Shown: in pieces, positions 1 through 9,724 of the stretch
Position numbering within the stretch: the first letter of the stretch is position 1
Layout: the number at the start of each line of letters is the position of its first letter
Origin: Carpediemonas membranifera
Taxonomy: Eukaryota > Fornicata
DNA: 64,000 nt
Direction of reading: 5' to 3'
Assembly: GCA_019828565.1 (NCBI GenBank)
Contig: JAHDYR010000069.1
Location: 248,001-312,000, forward strand
Notes under the pieces: model-generated
What the model was told of the DNA's origin: nothing
The model's input: only the letters and a program-made list of their open reading frames with translations
The model's database searches: none
Translations under genes and position numbers: made by a program

Positions 1-779
1 CTTGGTCTGGGTCGGCCTGACACAAGCACCAGAACCTCCTTGTCCGCCGTGCCAACGACAACAGTTCTCCCGTCGTGAGAGATTGTGACAGATAAAGATT
101 CAGTCGCGCGTTTGGCCAGGTGCGGTGGCATGCTGATGCATTTGCCACTGGCCACGTCCCATTGTCTTGAGATTCGCCCACGGGAGACCGAGAAGAGGGT
201 GCGGCCCTCAGCGGGGAAGGCGAAGCTGTTCACTTCATCATTGTCCCCATTCAACGTCTTCATCAGCCTGCCAGAGGCCACGTCCCACAGTATGATAAAT
301 GCGTCAGTCCCGCCCTAGGCGATGGTCGACCCGTCCGGGGAGACGGCGATGCAGAAAACATCATCTCCATGGTCCATTCTCATGATGCACCGTCCCATCG
401 TATTCCACAGCCTGATGCTGTTGTCGAAAGAAGCAGTGACCATGGTGCCGTCAGAGAGGAATGCCGCGCCTGCAACCCGGCTACTATGCCCTTCAAGGGT
501 CTGGATACATCCACCGTCTATCTTCGCATTCCATGTAGCAAGTGCTCGGTCAAGTCGGCTTGGTTTGTCAGCAACAAGAACGCCTTGGGTCATCGTGACA
601 GTGAGGTCGGGGTCGGTCAGCCTCATGCTGAACTCGCCGGGGAACGCCAGTGCATCCAGTGTTTCGAGGTGGTCGAGGACGCGGCTGAGGTCTGTTGCAG
701 TGAGAGGCGAAGCGCCACTGGGCTTGAGGTGGAGCTTGTGCTCTGGGGAGAAGGCGTGTTTCGTGACATCTAGCAGCAT
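1..779 (-). pseudogene. WD40-repeat protein interrupted by an in-frame TAG, 3' end outside window
   Basis: The reading frame starts at an ATG at 779 (no in-frame ATG lies between it and the upstream stop) and runs leftwards. It encodes a unit of about 75 residues (PLTATDLSRVLDHL and following) that recurs in the WD40/kinase gene at 52106-56374, then WD40 blades (SFDNSIRLWN, VSPDGSTIA). A TAG at 315-317 interrupts the second blade. The same frame continues without another stop to base 1 and still encodes blade sequence (FIILWDVASG, ISHDGRT). The spacing between SPDGST and LWD is the same as in the paralogue, so the TAG replaces exactly one codon; the paralogue has Ser there. It is therefore a recent nonsense mutation, a sequencing error, or a read-through codon. 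A possible upstream exon is suggested by a consensus 3' splice site (CTCACACAG) ending at 848. WD40 propellers are protein-interaction platforms; no partner is evident. Confidence 0.55.
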
Positions 780-1223
780 GTTGTCTACTGCTATACAGTC
801 ACTGCTATATGAGATTTTTGGGGAGGACGCACCATTGCTGAGAAGCACTGTGTGAGCGACAAAAACAGTGTAGGCATCATCACTGCTCTACAACAACGAG
901 GGAACGAACCATCTAGGTAATAGTAACAACGGGGAACGTACTTTCTTCACCGTCGAGCCTTCATCTGTCAATCACCTTTCTCACTCGCAGCGCGTCCAAA
1001 CCTGCTCGACTCAACCACAGTCGCTGGCACCAGAGTCACGATGTCCGCCCACCCATGCCTGGCGACTGATGAGCGCCCCTATTCAGCGGCCCCGAGTTTA
1101 CCCTGGTCGGTTGGCTGGATCTGAGACCCACCCTTGAGCTACCCAACCTTTCTCTCACAATTCTTTACCCTGCAAACGACCTCACAGCCTTTATATACAC
1201 CCCAACCGTAACACCCAACCCGC
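780..1223. other. intergenic stretch
   Basis: This lies upstream of the broken WD40 gene and downstream of the flavoprotein gene. On the minus strand it holds ATGGTTCGTTC (ending at 902-912), the same start/5'-splice-like string found at the start of the WD40/kinase paralogue, and a 3'-splice-like CTCACACAG ending at 848. Nothing else is recognised. Confidence 0.5.
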
Positions 1224-2531
1224 TTACATGTCAAAGTGGAAATATTTGTACCACACCGCGTACTTGAGCCGAGTGATAAGGGAGTTCATCGCAACAGTCG
1301 CCTTGCCGCTCTTACTATACTCCACAAACAACGTCTTCTTCCCCAAGTAAATGAGGTGAGGGTATGTATCAACACCCACGTCCGCGTACTCCTTCCCCCG
1401 CTCCATCTGGGGGAACCGGCCCCTGTGTGCCAGAGTCTCTTGACCTCGACTAGGCTCCTTCATCACCTGCTTTCGTACCACTGCCATGTTTCGTGCCGCG
1501 AGCTTGGCTTGAGCATCCATGTAGTGAACGAAGTTGCAGTCGGACTTGTCGTCTATGCGGGCACATGAACCAACTGCCCAGACGAACGGGACGGGCTTGT
1601 CGCCCACTAGAACGTTCAGGTGAGTGTCTACGTCCACAGTGCGGCCCATGGGCTGGTCTTCCACCTCTGGTGCCATACTGACAGTGATGTCTGGGGCAGT
1701 AAAGGTCCCAGCGGCCCAGACCACGACGTCCGCGTCAATAGTCTTCTCTTCTGGTACTGCGCCCTCCTCCTCGGCGGGCACCATATATGTGAGGCCGCCT
1801 TCTTTTGGCTGGATGTTGGTGACGTTAGGGTGCACGTCAACGCCGAGCTTGGAGACGGCAGTGTCTACCTGCTTGCGGGTCTTCTTGGGAAGCTTCTCTG
1901 CTGCAAGGACCTCGCTGCTTCTGCTGAGAATGCTGACCTTCGCCTCGGGGCACTGCTTGGCGATGTACGTGGCGTACTCGATGCCTGTCGCACCCGAGCC
2001 AATGACAACTATGTTCTTCGCAGTTTGAACGGCCGTCCTGGTACCCTCCATGCCGACAACGTTGCTGTCATAGCCGTTGATTAGCAGCGGCGCCCCTTCG
2101 GTAGTACTGAATGCTTCGAGAGTGTCCGTGGGAATCGCCCACGAGAGACCGTGAGCCAGGACAAGAACGTCGTAGGATTCCTTGGTCAGCACGGGATCGT
2201 AGCCCTCGAGCGTGGGAATATAGGTCACCTCCTGGCCAGCGTAGTCGATGGCTGTGACACGCCCTTGGATGAAGTTCTGAACATGGTCGCATTCGAAAGC
2301 AAGGGAGACCTGGCGCTTGCTGAAAGTCTTGGGTTGCAAGAATGTGATGGGAATGTCTGGGATGAAGCAAAAGTGTGAGTTTGGCGCTATGACGGTTGTT
2401 TCAAAGCCATGAGTCTTGTGTAGGTACTTGGCTGTCGCAACGGCAGAGAACCCGCCACCAACGACGATTGCTTTCAGTTTGTGCATGAATTGGTATGGTG
2501 AAGCAAGGCATTGCTCCTCGCCTGTCGACAT
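1224..2531 (-). CDS. FAD/NAD(P)-dependent oxidoreductase, type II NADH dehydrogenase / AIFM2-like
   Basis: The 435-residue protein has the two Rossmann folds of the pyridine-nucleotide-disulphide oxidoreductase superfamily. The FAD-binding GGGFSA is at residues 25-30, after a hydrophobic strand (AIVV). The NAD(P)-binding GSGATG is at 178-183. The second FAD contact (VWAVGSCARID) is near residue 316. No redox-active CxxC pair is seen, which fits the NDH-2/AIFM2 (FSP1) branch rather than disulphide reductases. Family members pass electrons from NAD(P)H to a quinone or other acceptor at a membrane face. No targeting peptide or membrane span is obvious. A second in-frame Met at residue 16, just before the first strand, is an alternative start. 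Exact substrate and location cannot be read from the sequence. Confidence 0.85.
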   Translation of the reverse strand: MSTGEEQCLASPYQFMHKLKAIVVGGGFSAVATAKYLHKTHGFETTVIAPNSHFCFIPDIPITFLQPKTFSKRQVSLAFECDHVQNFIQGRVTAIDYAGQEVTYIPTLEGYDPVLTKESYDVLVLAHGLSWAIPTDTLEAFSTTEGAPLLINGYDSNVVGMEGTRTAVQTAKNIVVIGSGATGIEYATYIAKQCPEAKVSILSRSSEVLAAEKLPKKTRKQVDTAVSKLGVDVHPNVTNIQPKEGGLTYMVPAEEEGAVPEEKTIDADVVVWAAGTFTAPDITVSMAPEVEDQPMGRTVDVDTHLNVLVGDKPVPFVWAVGSCARIDDKSDCNFVHYMDAQAKLAARNMAVVRKQVMKEPSRGQETLAHRGRFPQMERGKEYADVGVDTYPHLIYLGKKTLFVEYSKSGKATVAMNSLITRLKYAVWYKYFHFDM

Positions 2532-2906
2532 TTGTGCTGTTGTCGTCTATTTGGGTCCAAACCTGCGGCAGCCGTACATCTGCCGGGAGGAGATGGCGGA
2601 CTGGGATAAGACACGTATGAGCTCGGGTGGACATGTATGGCTCGATTCAGGATATTGTAGACATGCTCGGCAATACTGCGATTTTACTTCTTTTTTAGTT
2701 TAGGATACCCAGGTTTGACCCAGGTTCGACTGTATGGGGGCTACATCATTTAGACACTCGGACTTGGCCTTGTCCTGTAGAGGGCAGGAGCTGCCCGAAC
2801 ATTTGCGACTGTGTTCCTGCAGTCTATATTGCGGGTTGGTCGAGCCAGGCTTCTTGCCGAAGACTGCTGGGACTTGATCGAACACGGTACAAAGCAGTGT
2901 CGAGCC
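2532..2906. other. intergenic stretch, nothing recognised
   Basis: This gap separates two minus-strand genes (flavoprotein and DHX16-like helicase). Short open frames here resemble no family and have no supporting context. No RNA gene or repeat is recognised. Confidence 0.5.
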
Positions 2907-5600
2907 TTACATCATATCCAAAGCAATCTTACCGTATCTCTGCAGCAAATCTTCAACCCACGCCTTCTCAATCTTAGATACGGTCTTGATATAAACACAG
3001 CGCGTCTTGACCACCTGGTGAAACAGCACGAAGCCAGGCATCTTACCACCGGGCGGCGGTCGGGCAAACTTGGAGGATGGGTGCACTCTGACATCAAGCG
3101 GCGGTCTCACAAGACGGTACGGTCCTCCTACGTACGAGGCTGTGTTCATGAAGAACCCCTGGCACAGTGCGCGGAGGACCGGTTCAGCTGGTATCGTTCC
3201 ATCGCCCAGAGCGCAGCTCACGGGCTCAGCGGACCCCAGCATGTTCATTAGCTGTACGCGGATGTCTGCAGCCCGTTGCATGGCGCGGGCATGGACGAAG
3301 TTGTCGTGGCACCACTGATCCCGCTGTGCATCTGGTACACTGCTCCATGCGTTGAACAGGGATAGGAGAGTGAGATGATCTCCTTCTTGTGATACGAACC
3401 CCTCATGGGCCGTCGCTGCTTCCCTCTGGCCCTGCTTCGTCCGTGGTTTGAAGAACGGGTCCCAGTCCGCACTGAGCATTGCAACTACGCTGAGCATCTC
3501 ACGCAGACACCCGTGCTGTTGGCCTGCGTACAGTGCTACGCCCATGGCCGGTTCCATGGGCAACTGGGCCACGAGCTTGCCCATTTCAGTCACCATCGTC
3601 CTCCGCATCACCGCAGCGGTGTCTACAGCGCTCACCTGTAGAGCTCCGAGGGTGAGTAGACCCCCGGCGGCCAGCCTGACCTGCTCTGGGGCTGGGCAGT
3701 CGAGGAAGTCAAGGTCTGTTCCGAACGGGTTGTCGATGCCGATGCTCTTCAACATCAACAGGGGCGAGTCGAGCTTTGTACGCTGAATCTCGGGCTTTGT
3801 CGACTCAGGGAGCTCGCGTTTGAAAGCATCTGCGGTGTAGAGTCGGAAGCAATGGCCTGGGGCTACGCGACCTGCTCGGCCAGCCCGTTGCTCGGCCGAC
3901 GCCTTGCTTATAGGCACGATCTGCAGCGCCTCAGCGCCCGTGTCTTCGTCGAAGTCCTTCATTTTGACGTAACCACTATCAACCACATAAACAATATTAT
4001 CAATCGTTAGCGAGGTCTCAGCAATGTTAGTACTCAACACAATCTTCCTCGCATGCCGCGGGGTTGGTGCGAACACGTCCATCTGCTGGGCCCGCGGCAG
4101 GCTGGCGTACAGGGGCACAATGATGATCTCAGCCATCTCCTCCTCGGCACACTCAAGACCGTTCCGCACAGCGGTGTCGTGCTGCTCTCTCAGCTGGCGC
4201 TGGGCGTCCTCGATCTCTTCCTGGCCTGTGAGGAACACTAGGATGTCCCCAGGCCCCTGGGTAAAGTGGACTTGGAGTATCGTCAGAACCGCGGCGGGAA
4301 CGTAACCGCGTACTGGGTCGACGGAGTAGTAGATACTGACAGGGAAGCGGCGGCCTGGCACCTCTAGGATAGGCGGTTCGAATGTGGTATCACCTAGTTT
4401 CATACGGAAGAAATCGCGGAATTTCAGACGTTCTAGCGTAGCAGAGGAAATTACAACGGTGAACGGGTCGTACCAGGGACTGGCAGGGTCGTTACGGGCG
4501 AGCAGAAGCTGCTTGACCATCGCGAAGAGGATGTCTGTCTGCAGTGTTCTCTCGTGGGCCTCGTCAATCATGAGCACAGAGAAGGAGGAGAGCCGGGGAT
4601 CGGATAGCATTTGACGGATCAGCATGCCGTCGGTCAGGAACTGTATCGCCGTGTCATCGGATGTGTGGTCCTCGAATCTGATAGTGTAGCCTGACACAAG
4701 CTTCGGAAGGCCAGGGTTGGTCGCATGGGCCTCCTTGTCAACCCGCATCGCCACAGACATGGCCGCTACTCGTCGAGGCTGCGTGCACGCTACCCGTTTG
4801 CTGGCAGAGGCGATACCAGCCTCATACACGAATTGGGGGATCTGCGTCGTCTTGCCAGAACCGGTGGCCGCGCTGACAATCACCACTGGGATGCGGGGGT
4901 CTTTGATGGTCTGGATTATCTCGTCCCTGTATCGAGAAATCGGGAGAGATTCGCGGACGTCTCTGATATCATCAGAAGGGGGCGGGCGGTGGTCTTCCTC
5001 GCCGCTGGTCTGGCCGAAGATGAAGGATACGCGGTCGTCGATGGTTAGGTCGATGCCGGCCTTGCGCAGTTGGTCCTCCTCGAATGCAATGTCGGCTCGC
5101 TTCGTGAGTGTGGGCTTTCTGTATTCGTAGACAATATCCCGGAGCTTCTCCTTGTTCTCAAGGGCTTCAAGGCGATCAGGTACCGCTTCTCCTTCTTCGA
5201 GCTCGATCCGGTCACGCTTGATCGCCATTTCAAGAGCCACGGATTGCTTATCAACCCGATCATGAAGGTACTGACGCCGTGAGAGCTCGCGAGCCTTTCT
5301 AATCTCTTCACTAAACGAATCCTCTTCGTCAGAATGCTCAAGCTCCCGCTCCGCCTCTAGCGCGTTCCTCTTCATTCGCTGGTCTTTTCTGGCAAAACTA
5401 ACGCTTGCCACCGCCACGATGGAGGGTCTGGAACAGGTCCAGAGCATGCGACACGTGCTGTAACGGCAGCGGGCCGCGGAGCTGGTTGTCGTTGAGCAAG
5501 AGGTACTGAGGCTCGGGATGATTCGCCGGTGGTGTTGTGGGAGAGTCATTGATTTGATGGTCTCGCTAGATGTCACAGTATCATTTGGTGCGGGGAACAT
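2907..5600 (-). CDS. DHX16: DEAH-box RNA helicase, DHX16/Prp2-like
   Basis: This is a spliceosomal-type DEAH/RHA ATPase of 897 residues counted from the ATG at 5600. Motifs are complete: GSGKTTQ at about 247-253, DEAH at about 346-349, SSATL, STNIAETSLTID and QRAGRAGR, then the winged-helix/ratchet and OB-fold C-terminal region. The charged region before the core (SRRQYLHDRVD, EKLRDIVYEYRK, and RESLPISRYRDEII just before the P-loop) resembles DHX16/Prp2, the helicase that activates the spliceosome before step one. Prp22 and Prp43 fit less well. The first 75 or so residues are low-complexity Ser/Thr/Arg sequence unlike the family. The true start may be the ATG at 5549 or 5375, or an unrecognised intron may lie there. 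Other genes in the window carry introns, so a working spliceosome is expected. Confidence 0.9.
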   Translation of the reverse strand: MFPAPNDTVTSSETIKSMTLPQHHRRIIPSLSTSCSTTTSSAARCRYSTCRMLWTCSRPSIVAVASVSFARKDQRMKRNALEAERELEHSDEEDSFSEEIRKARELSRRQYLHDRVDKQSVALEMAIKRDRIELEEGEAVPDRLEALENKEKLRDIVYEYRKPTLTKRADIAFEEDQLRKAGIDLTIDDRVSFIFGQTSGEEDHRPPPSDDIRDVRESLPISRYRDEIIQTIKDPRIPVVIVSAATGSGKTTQIPQFVYEAGIASASKRVACTQPRRVAAMSVAMRVDKEAHATNPGLPKLVSGYTIRFEDHTSDDTAIQFLTDGMLIRQMLSDPRLSSFSVLMIDEAHERTLQTDILFAMVKQLLLARNDPASPWYDPFTVVISSATLERLKFRDFFRMKLGDTTFEPPILEVPGRRFPVSIYYSVDPVRGYVPAAVLTILQVHFTQGPGDILVFLTGQEEIEDAQRQLREQHDTAVRNGLECAEEEMAEIIIVPLYASLPRAQQMDVFAPTPRHARKIVLSTNIAETSLTIDNIVYVVDSGYVKMKDFDEDTGAEALQIVPISKASAEQRAGRAGRVAPGHCFRLYTADAFKRELPESTKPEIQRTKLDSPLLMLKSIGIDNPFGTDLDFLDCPAPEQVRLAAGGLLTLGALQVSAVDTAAVMRRTMVTEMGKLVAQLPMEPAMGVALYAGQQHGCLREMLSVVAMLSADWDPFFKPRTKQGQREAATAHEGFVSQEGDHLTLLSLFNAWSSVPDAQRDQWCHDNFVHARAMQRAADIRVQLMNMLGSAEPVSCALGDGTIPAEPVLRALCQGFFMNTASYVGGPYRLVRPPLDVRVHPSSKFARPPPGGKMPGFVLFHQVVKTRCVYIKTVSKIEKAWVEDLLQRYGKIALDMM

Positions 5601-5733
5601 TGGCAAGTGGCATGTCAAGAATAATTTGGCCTTCGCCAAGAGATCGACCTTAAACTGCTCGAATCAGCGTAGAATGAGTCAACTCGTATTAGTATTGTTC
5701 AGGCCACCACACAATGTCCGCGTCCCCGGTAAT

Positions 5734-6633
5734 TTACTCCATGCTTTCGATCATCCTCCTATTCTGTTCGAGCATCTCCACCATCCGCCTCTGCCCCTCC
5801 TCCAGCTCCCCCACAGCCGCCCCCACAGTCACGGCCGACTGGTGGACCTGCTCCAGGGTCTCCATTCGATCAAGAACCCACCCGAGGCTTGGCAGGGCAC
5901 GATCCCACTCGACAAGGCGGTCAACGATGTGGGTCATGTCGCCGTCTGGCCCGATGACGTCGCGGAGCTTGCGGGCCTGCGCTGTGATGCCTGCGAGGGC
6001 CCTTGAAAGGCTGGTCAGGCCTGCTTCAGTTGTGGAGAGAATGCGAACGTCCGCCTTCAGATCGTCCACGGCCTGGCGGAGAGGGACGTCTACAGATGCA
6101 CCACCCATCTCCTTCTCGATCGCAGCGACTCTCGACTCTGCTTTCCTGAGTGTTGTGGCCATTTCTGAGGCTGCCGGGACAGGGTCAAGGGTAGGCGTTG
6201 TCCCGGCCGCGGGGACGGAAGAAGAGCCGAGGGCTTCTCTCAGAGCAATCAGGGGCTTCTCTCGTGACTGTAGGATGCCTGCTCTCATGCTCTCAAGCGC
6301 CTTTCCCGCTGTCGCTCCATGGGTGCTGGCTTTGATGTCCCGCTCAAGGGCATCTGCGTCCCTGAGAAGGCGGGCATATCTTTCTTGCAGCGAATCTAAG
6401 CTATTCTCGCTCTTTTCCTTCATACGGCCCAGCCGTTCGCCAAATTGGGCCTGCTGAAGCATTTCGAACGCACGCACGGTAGCAGTAGCCCTTCTATCGA
6501 TCCTGCTGTCTATATTGAGAGCATTCATGTCATTTGGTGCCACAGGCGCAGCCCTAGGCTTGATGGTTAGCGTCTGTCCCTTGTTCATACACTGCTGACA
6601 CAGTCGTGGAGTCAACCCAGTCGGCCCGGCCAT
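5734..6633 (-). CDS. DCTN2: coiled-coil protein resembling dynactin subunit p50 (dynamitin)
   Basis: The 299-residue protein is mostly helical. An N-terminal Pro-rich segment is followed by heptad-rich segments, and the C-terminal 70 residues (ending at 5734) resemble the C-terminal dynamitin region. There an Asp/Trp-containing helix precedes LPSLGWVLDRMETLEQVHQ and a second helix ending EQNRRMIESME. The block RVAAIEKEMG also matches the typical dynamitin order. Dynamitin forms the shoulder of dynactin and links the arm to the Arp1 filament, so a role in cytoplasmic dynein transport is inferred. The start was chosen at the ATG at 6633, because the longer open frame has no ATG before it. The gene is head-to-head with the dehydrogenase gene, 134 bp away. 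Coiled-coil similarity can mislead, so the assignment is moderate. Confidence 0.6.
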   Translation of the reverse strand: MAGPTGLTPRLCQQCMNKGQTLTIKPRAAPVAPNDMNALNIDSRIDRRATATVRAFEMLQQAQFGERLGRMKEKSENSLDSLQERYARLLRDADALERDIKASTHGATAGKALESMRAGILQSREKPLIALREALGSSSVPAAGTTPTLDPVPAASEMATTLRKAESRVAAIEKEMGGASVDVPLRQAVDDLKADVRILSTTEAGLTSLSRALAGITAQARKLRDVIGPDGDMTHIVDRLVEWDRALPSLGWVLDRMETLEQVHQSAVTVGAAVGELEEGQRRMVEMLEQNRRMIESME

Positions 6634-6766
6634 GTAGAAGGTAGTATGGCGTGTGATCGTGTTGAACTTGCACGCGGGAGTCTCAGCTTGGCGATGTAGC
6701 TTGATTTTGGGTGCATGTGCCAAAACCGGCAAAACCTAAGAGCAGCATCGTTTCTCCATCAATTTC

Positions 6767-7741
6767 ATGGGACCGTGCACAGTTTTCTGCATTCTTCTTC
6801 TTCCTGTACTATGGATCCTGTATGCCCTGTATCCAGCCCTCAGAACCAAGTGGGCTTCTGTTCAGAACCTCAATGAGAAGTACGCCTGCCAATGGGTCAT
6901 GGTCACCGGAGCTGCAGGCGGAATCGGACAGTCCATCTGTGATGACCTAGCGAGACAAGGCCTCAACGTCCTTGCTGTCGGCAGGAACCAAGAGAAGCTC
7001 GACGAGCTGTGCTCCCGTCTCCAGACGTCGCACCGCATCCTCGCTGAGCCCGTCATCGCAGACTTCTCTCAGACTGACAACTACACGTCCCCACCCTACA
7101 TCGAGGCGCTTGAGTCTGCCTGTGCCGGCAAGGATGTCGGCATCCTCGTCCTAAACGCCGGGCTCGCCCAGGTTGGCTCGGTCCTCGCCCCCAACGCTAG
7201 AGCCCTGGCCGCCATCGCCCAGATCAACGCCGTGTCCCAGGTATATGTGGTGGAGTGGTTTATGCGTCGTCTCGTCGCTCACGGCAGAGTCACGAGTGCC
7301 GTCGTTTCAATATCGAGTGTTGCCGCCTTCACACCCACGCCGCTTGCCTCCACGTACTCTGCCTCCAAGGCGTTCGTGTCTCGATTCATGGACGGCGTAC
7401 GGCCCGAGGCGACGGCGGCTGGGATCGACCTGCTCACCGTCCATCCAGGCCCCGTACGAACCCCGTTCTACGACTGCCTCGACGACCAGACTGCTAAGCG
7501 CGGTATGTGGCTCGTCAACATGTGGGCCACAGGGCCAGAGGCTGTGTCTCAAGCTATTCTTCGTTCTGTGGGTAGAGTTAACAACATTCCGCAGGGATTC
7601 GTGGGTGTGTGGGGTGAGCTCGCCATGCGTGTGGTGGGGACAGGCACTGTTGCCTGGATTATGGACAGGGTTGGGCTGGGGCTCATTGCCAGGAAGGAGA
7701 GGGCGTTGTATGTCGATAAGTTCGCCAAGAGAGCGGATTAA
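6767..7741 (+). CDS. short-chain dehydrogenase/reductase, HSD17B12/KAR-like
   Basis: This 324-residue classical SDR has an N-terminal hydrophobic segment (residues 5-20) that probably anchors it in the ER membrane. The cofactor motif TGAAGGIG is at 47-54 and LNAG at 129-132. The active site is Ser184 with Tyr197-x3-Lys201 (YSASK). The motif HPGPVRTPF follows the catalytic region. The membrane anchor and overall layout resemble the 17-beta-hydroxysteroid dehydrogenase type 12 / very-long-chain 3-oxoacyl-CoA reductase group, which carries out the first reduction in fatty-acid elongation. Substrate choice in SDRs cannot be fixed from motifs, so steroid or other carbonyl reduction is also possible. 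It is transcribed divergently from the dynamitin-like gene. Confidence 0.85.
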   Translation: MGPCTVFCILLLPVLWILYALYPALRTKWASVQNLNEKYACQWVMVTGAAGGIGQSICDDLARQGLNVLAVGRNQEKLDELCSRLQTSHRILAEPVIADFSQTDNYTSPPYIEALESACAGKDVGILVLNAGLAQVGSVLAPNARALAAIAQINAVSQVYVVEWFMRRLVAHGRVTSAVVSISSVAAFTPTPLASTYSASKAFVSRFMDGVRPEATAAGIDLLTVHPGPVRTPFYDCLDDQTAKRGMWLVNMWATGPEAVSQAILRSVGRVNNIPQGFVGVWGELAMRVVGTGTVAWIMDRVGLGLIARKERALYVDKFAKRAD

Positions 7742-8004
7742 AGTTTGCTTTTTGAATGGTTGAGAACGTGGTGGGGCACAGCCGAGTGTGATTGTGATGA
7801 CAACTCTGATTGGTTCTCTTGATCCCATAAGTGAACCGAGATGACAAGTCTATTTTTGTCAACCACTGAATCAGCACGGCGTCAGACGGCCAGCCAGACT
7901 CATTGCCACGGCCACTCGGGATTTGATCGTGATTGGAGCTGAATCCGCACATATCGTTGACCATCGCGGACCCCACAAGAAATCTCCGCACCCAACGCAC
8001 AATC

Positions 8005-9630
8005 ATGAAACTCCTGCTTGTTTCGCTGCTTCTGATATGCGTACTTGGCACTCCTATGACTGGTACTGTTAGATTGTGGCAAACCAGCGACGTTCACGGC
8101 TGGATTGATGGCCATCCCCACATGTACAAGGATGCCGGCCTTGCGGACTTCCTGGGCCTCGTTGAGACCGAAAAAACCGCTGTACAGAACGATGAGACCA
8201 CTGAGTTCCTCCTCCTCGACTCTGGCGACCAGGTCCAGGGCACGGGCTTCAGCGACGCTACCGACATTGACGGCTCCTTCATCTATGCAATGATGAAGCA
8301 CCTGCCGTACGACGGCATGACTGTGGGCAACCACGAGCTCGGCCTCCCCGACACTGTGAAGATGCTGCACGACCACGCCTCCGACCTCTTCACTGAGTCC
8401 GATCTCTACGTTACTACCAACACCATCTGGGGCTCCAACAAGGGCGAGAGCCAGGAGGACATGAAGCCCCTCGGCCAGACCCGTTACCGCACCATGACGC
8501 TCAAGAAGTTCGACATGAAGGTCATCATCTTCGGCTGGATGTACAACTTCAGCCACGACATCGACGGAGCCTTCGTCGTTGACGCTGTCAAGACGATCAA
8601 CTCTGATTGGTTCAAGGCCGTCATCGAGAAGGAGAAGCCCGACTTTGTGATCAACCTCAACCACATCGCCACATCTGACCACCAGAACAACAACATCTAC
8701 CTCGCCCAGCGCGCCCTGATGCCCGACACGCCCCTCCTCCTCCTGACGGGCCACTCCCACCAGTTCCGCCACGCCAACTGCATCGCCGCCGACGGGTCGA
8801 CTGACCCCCAGTGCTTCATGTCCGAGCCCATGTGCTACCTCTACATGTTCGTCGAGATGGACCTGCACTTCACCCGCGCCTCGGGCAAGTGGCAGTGGGC
8901 AGACCTCCCCAGCCCCAAGTCTGTTGAGGCAACCAAGGCCGCCTTCAAGTCCGTTGTCGGCGACGAATCAATCACTACCTCGCACTCAAAGGCCATGCAG
9001 ACCGAGATCGACACTGAGGCGTCCGAACTCCATCTCAACAAGGTCATGGGTTGCTCTGACAAGACGTACTACCGCTCCCAGGCCCCCGAAGGATACGGCT
9101 CGGCCAAGTCTTTCATCGGCTTCTTCCAGGGCAAGGTGATGCCCCAAGCAGTCTACCCAGACGACGGGGCCAACTACGTTTCATTCTTTAACAGCGGCAT
9201 CCTGCGTGCCAATCTTTATGAGGGCCAGGTCGTCCAGGAGGACATTTACACCATCGCGCCGTTCCCCGATCCCTTCAAGACTATCAAGGTCTCTGGAAGC
9301 GACATCAAGCAGCTGCTCAAGCTTGACCACGGTTACCCTTACGACTCTGACTTGGTGTCTGAGAACCACCATGAGGTTGGTGTCGGGCTCGGCATGGCTC
9401 CTTCGTTTGGCTATACGCCGCTGCCCCACTATATTCTCAGCATAGGATCGAGTGAGATCGTCGAGGATAAGGACTACGTCCTGTTCTGCGACGGATACGA
9501 TAGCGTTGCCTTCCTTGAGCGTCTGAACAAGCATGGTGAGTCGGCTCCTTATACTGCTGATGATTTCCACCCCGCCACCACCGTCCAGACCGCCCTTGAG
9601 GATTACATGAGCAAGTATATGTCGTGCTAG
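8005..9630 (+). CDS. secreted 5'-nucleotidase/UshA-family metallophosphoesterase
   Basis: The protein has 541 residues. The start is the ATG at 8005, where a signal peptide (MKLLLVSLLLICVLG) begins; the longer open frame upstream has no ATG. Metal-binding motifs of the calcineurin-like phosphoesterase fold are in order: SDVHGW (Asp29, His31), DSGDQ (Asp72, Asp75), GNHE (Asn109, His110), a His in NLNHI, and GHSH near residue 250. The C-terminal half carries the 5'-nucleotidase substrate-binding domain (FNSGILRANLYEG, IAPFPDPF). Family members hydrolyse nucleotides or related phosphate esters outside the cell. There is no C-terminal anchor, so release into the medium or an endomembrane lumen is inferred. 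A role in purine salvage would suit a parasite-related anaerobe, but this is only suggested. Confidence 0.85.
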   Translation: MKLLLVSLLLICVLGTPMTGTVRLWQTSDVHGWIDGHPHMYKDAGLADFLGLVETEKTAVQNDETTEFLLLDSGDQVQGTGFSDATDIDGSFIYAMMKHLPYDGMTVGNHELGLPDTVKMLHDHASDLFTESDLYVTTNTIWGSNKGESQEDMKPLGQTRYRTMTLKKFDMKVIIFGWMYNFSHDIDGAFVVDAVKTINSDWFKAVIEKEKPDFVINLNHIATSDHQNNNIYLAQRALMPDTPLLLLTGHSHQFRHANCIAADGSTDPQCFMSEPMCYLYMFVEMDLHFTRASGKWQWADLPSPKSVEATKAAFKSVVGDESITTSHSKAMQTEIDTEASELHLNKVMGCSDKTYYRSQAPEGYGSAKSFIGFFQGKVMPQAVYPDDGANYVSFFNSGILRANLYEGQVVQEDIYTIAPFPDPFKTIKVSGSDIKQLLKLDHGYPYDSDLVSENHHEVGVGLGMAPSFGYTPLPHYILSIGSSEIVEDKDYVLFCDGYDSVAFLERLNKHGESAPYTADDFHPATTVQTALEDYMSKYMSC

Positions 9631-9632
9631 TG

Positions 9633-9638
9633 AATAAA
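9633..9638 (+). terminator. polyadenylation-signal-like AATAAA
   Basis: AATAAA lies 3 nt after the stop codon of the nucleotidase-like gene. Similar hexamers follow the stops of the genes ending at 22338 and 48233, which suggests short 3' UTRs. Confidence 0.35.
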
Positions 9639-9724
9639 ATTGTTGTTCGGACCCTATGACTTCATAAATGGATAACATGAGCACTTTAACGAGCGCCAAT
9701 CACAAGCACTCTCGTCCCATCAAC

